Below, one piece after another: positions 62,735 through 64,000 of a stretch of DNA of 64,000 nucleotides; position 1 is the first letter of the stretch, and every line of letters begins with the position of its first letter. The stretch is taken from positions 1-64,000 of the forward strand of contig NZ_JBHMFD010000009.1 of assembly GCF_042427575.1 (NCBI RefSeq), read 5' to 3'. This DNA is from Bergeyella porcorum (lineage in GTDB: Bacteria; Bacteroidota; Bacteroidia; Flavobacteriales; Weeksellaceae). A model generated the notes under the pieces. It was not told the DNA's origin, searched no databases, and was given only the letters and a program-made list of their open reading frames with translations. A program made the translations under genes and the position numbers.

Positions 62735-63103
62735 ATGAGCAACAAAATCATTCCGTATCATCCAAAACTAAAAGAATACGCCAGACATTTGCGAAATAAT
62801 AGCACTCTGTGCGAGGTCTTGCTTTGGAAAATGATTAAGAATAAATCGTTGGGCGTGGAGTTTCATCGGCAAGTTCCAATGCTGGATTTCATTGTGGATT
62901 TTTATTGCCACGAGTTGCAGTTAGCAATTGAGGTAGATGGCGAATATCATCTCTATCAATACATAGAAGACTGCGAACGGCAGGAGAAAATAGAGAATTA
63001 CGGCGTAAAATTCTTGCGTTTTACCAATGATGAGATAAAATACGATATGCAAAATGTGATTTTGAAAATCCAGCATTGCGTGGAGGAGTTGCAAAAGGAA
63101 TGA
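62735..63103 (+). CDS. DUF559 family, Vsr-like endonuclease-fold protein
   Basis: A 122-residue protein with the DUF559 pattern, related in fold to very-short-patch-repair (Vsr) and PD-(D/E)XK nucleases: RHLRNNSTLCEVLLWKMIKN (residues about 17-36, with the conserved Glu), FHRQVPMLDFIVDFYCHELQLAIEVDGEYH (D-x(n)-E-V-D-G, the catalytic region), and YGVKFLRFTNDEI. It probably cuts or nicks DNA, but no DUF559 substrate is established to my knowledge. It is enclosed by two pairs of inverted GC-rich repeats, starting 14 bp after one pair and ending 2 bp before the next. Confidence 0.88.
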   Translation: MSNKIIPYHPKLKEYARHLRNNSTLCEVLLWKMIKNKSLGVEFHRQVPMLDFIVDFYCHELQLAIEVDGEYHLYQYIEDCERQEKIENYGVKFLRFTNDEIKYDMQNVILKIQHCVEELQKE

Positions 63104-63105
63104 GG

Positions 63106-63134
63106 ACATCCCCCTACCCCCTTCAAAGGGGGAA
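63106..63134 (+). repeat. C-rich palindromic repeat, copy 3
   Basis: All 29 bases are identical to copy 1 (62609-62637). It starts 2 bp after the DUF559 stop codon. Confidence 0.93.
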
Positions 63135-63190
63135 TAAGAGAACGCTTAAAGTTTGAGGTAAAATAGAAGCATAAAATTTCCACACGTAAA

Positions 63191-63219
63191 TTCCCCCTTT
63201 GAAGGGGGTAGGGGGATGT
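63191..63219 (-). repeat. C-rich palindromic repeat, copy 4, inverted
   Basis: The exact reverse complement of copy 3. Pairs 1/2 and 3/4 span 112 and 114 bp. Sequence after copies 2 and 4 (GTAAAAA then ACAAAAA) is also shared. Confidence 0.93.
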
Positions 63220-63275
63220 AAAAAACAAAAATTTATCAAACCCTCATTGCCGTATAAAAATTTTTCCTAATTTTA

Positions 63276-63480
63276 TCCCACGCCAATTTGCAGAGAGCCG
63301 TCCCACGATGGGATTATTCCCCGCACGCTTTCGGGAAGTTTTCCCAAGCTGGGACAACGCCCCGCAAAACCGCAGGAGAAAATCCCAAACTGGGAAAATG
63401 CCAATATCACAAGTTTGAGACTTTCCCAAGCTGGGAAAATATCCCGCAATAACGCTTGGGATTTTCCCAAACAAAAATAG
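63276..63480 (+). repeat. Tandem array with exact 41-bp period, hairpin in each unit
   Basis: TCCCA-NNN-TGGGA palindromes start at 63301, 63342, 63383 and 63424, and a partial unit at 63465: exactly 41 bp each. A shortened unit begins at 63276. Between palindromes are 28-bp segments which mostly share CCCCGCA and CGCTTGGGA-like words but vary more than the palindrome; the third is the most different. The array ends about 60 bp before the DUF6261 start. ORFs on the minus strand through the array are repeat by-products. The region has no other gene. Confidence 0.93.
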
Positions 63481-63538
63481 CATCAAAATCATTTTATTTA
63501 ATAAAAATTAATTATTAATTACTTAAAAATTTATTGAT

Positions 63539-64000
63539 ATGATAAAAACAACATCTTTAAGAAACCTCCGCCTGATGGCATTCTCTCAGGTGATGAAGAA
63601 TGTTCAATCTTTTTTAGCAAAAGAAGAAAACTTAGAAACCTCAGGGCTTACCTCCGTGAAAGCCGAGTTTGACACCGCTTTTGATGCCTTAGAAGATGTG
63701 CTGCACATCGCCAGAAGAAATGAGCAAACGCAGACCATCTTAGAACAGGATAAACAGCGGGATATTTTACTTGCAAATTTTATTGCTCATTGCAAACTCT
63801 TCAAAAATCACCCCGATGCCGAGAAAAATGCCGCTGCTCACCGTGCCATCATTCAGATAGAGGCGTATGGGAAAGACATCCAAAGGCGAGCTTACCGAGA
63901 TGAGACTGCCATCATTCGCAATTTGATAGCAGATTTTGAACAGCCTCAGAACGATGCAGACATCGCCCTCATCGGAGCAAAAGAATGGCTCACCCTCCTC
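63539..64000 (+). CDS. DUF6261 family protein, partial at window end
   Basis: The ATG at 63539 opens a frame that is still open at the window edge (154 codons). The product begins MIKTTSLRNLRLMAFSQVMK and is predicted all-helical, with HIARRNEQTQTILEQDKQRD, HCKLFKNHPDAEKNAAAHRA and AIIQIEAYGKDIQRRAYRDE, a pattern of the DUF6261 family found in Bacteroidota. No function is known. It lies directly downstream of a 41-bp tandem array. No promoter consensus is obvious in the AT-rich leader (63481-63538). Confidence 0.7.
   Translation, partial: MIKTTSLRNLRLMAFSQVMKNVQSFLAKEENLETSGLTSVKAEFDTAFDALEDVLHIARRNEQTQTILEQDKQRDILLANFIAHCKLFKNHPDAEKNAAAHRAIIQIEAYGKDIQRRAYRDETAIIRNLIADFEQPQNDADIALIGAKEWLTLL

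Noticed and set aside
63276..63480. CRISPR array
   Set aside because: The constant part is only 13 bp, the intervening segments are related to each other, and there are no cas genes in the window. It is better described as a tandem repeat.
63244..63492. Minus-strand ORFs across the 63.3-kb array (FPSLGK-type repeats)
   Set aside because: The period of 41 bp is not a multiple of three, and the protein pattern arises from the palindrome itself; the plus-strand DUF6261 gene and the array explain the region.

Overview
The window looks like chromosomal DNA from a flavobacterium of the Weeksellaceae type (Chryseobacterium / Riemerella / Bergeyella relatives). The evidence is an AT-rich genome, gliding genes gldB and gldC, a type IX secretion (T9SS) sorting-domain remnant, GLPGLI proteins, peptidases of families S46, M16, M13, M1 and M20, an FtsX-DUF3098-UppP gene order, and repeated TAnnTTTG promoter elements, which are the Bacteroidota -7 consensus. 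The genus cannot be fixed by eye. I saw no tRNA, rRNA, CRISPR-cas locus, prophage or intact insertion sequence.

Layout. 0-13 kb: a decayed T9SS cargo remnant, a Tat-exported alkaline phosphatase, then secreted peptidases (M16 pair, M13 lipoprotein, S46 DPP11-type) and cytosolic PepD, pointing to peptide-based nutrition. 13-17.6 kb: small envelope proteins, then histidine ammonia-lyase in apparent operon with a barnase-type RNase and its barstar inhibitor, and nadE. 17.6-23 kb: gldB-gldC, tsaC/sua5, a CCA-adding-type nucleotidyltransferase, a thioesterase and dGTPase. 23-31 kb, mostly minus strand: pyruvate dehydrogenase E2 and E1-alpha, a FemAB-like acetyltransferase overlapping radC, a LolD-type ATPase, uppP, DUF3098 and ftsX. 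31-37 kb: rsmA, a 1-kb repeat field, mgtE and a frameshifted TonB-dependent receptor. 37-43 kb: a CzcCBA-type metal efflux operon. 43-49 kb: radA, an ACP phosphodiesterase, and a DUF6702 / HupE-like / M1 peptidase group. 49-53 kb: a DUF6934 two-gene module, groES-groEL, and an AAA ATPase bounded by a duplicated terminator. 53-60 kb: three tandem GLPGLI genes, ppk1, ppx and a c-type cytochrome lipoprotein. 60-64 kb: dnaK, an orphan gene, a DUF559 nuclease bracketed by GC-rich inverted repeats, and a 41-bp tandem array in front of a DUF6261 gene that runs off the end.

The core genes are ordinary. The unusual material is between them: two arrays of different sequence with the same exact 41-bp period (8.1 and 63.3 kb), two arrays with an exact 22-bp period (32.2 and 42.9 kb), REP-like palindromes, a tandem duplication that starts inside the 3' end of ppx, and an apparent insertion after groEL. 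The best candidates for something undescribed are the DUF559-repeat and DUF6261-array pairings at 62.6-64 kb, the AAA ATPase insertion, and the DUF6934 plus 53-residue module.
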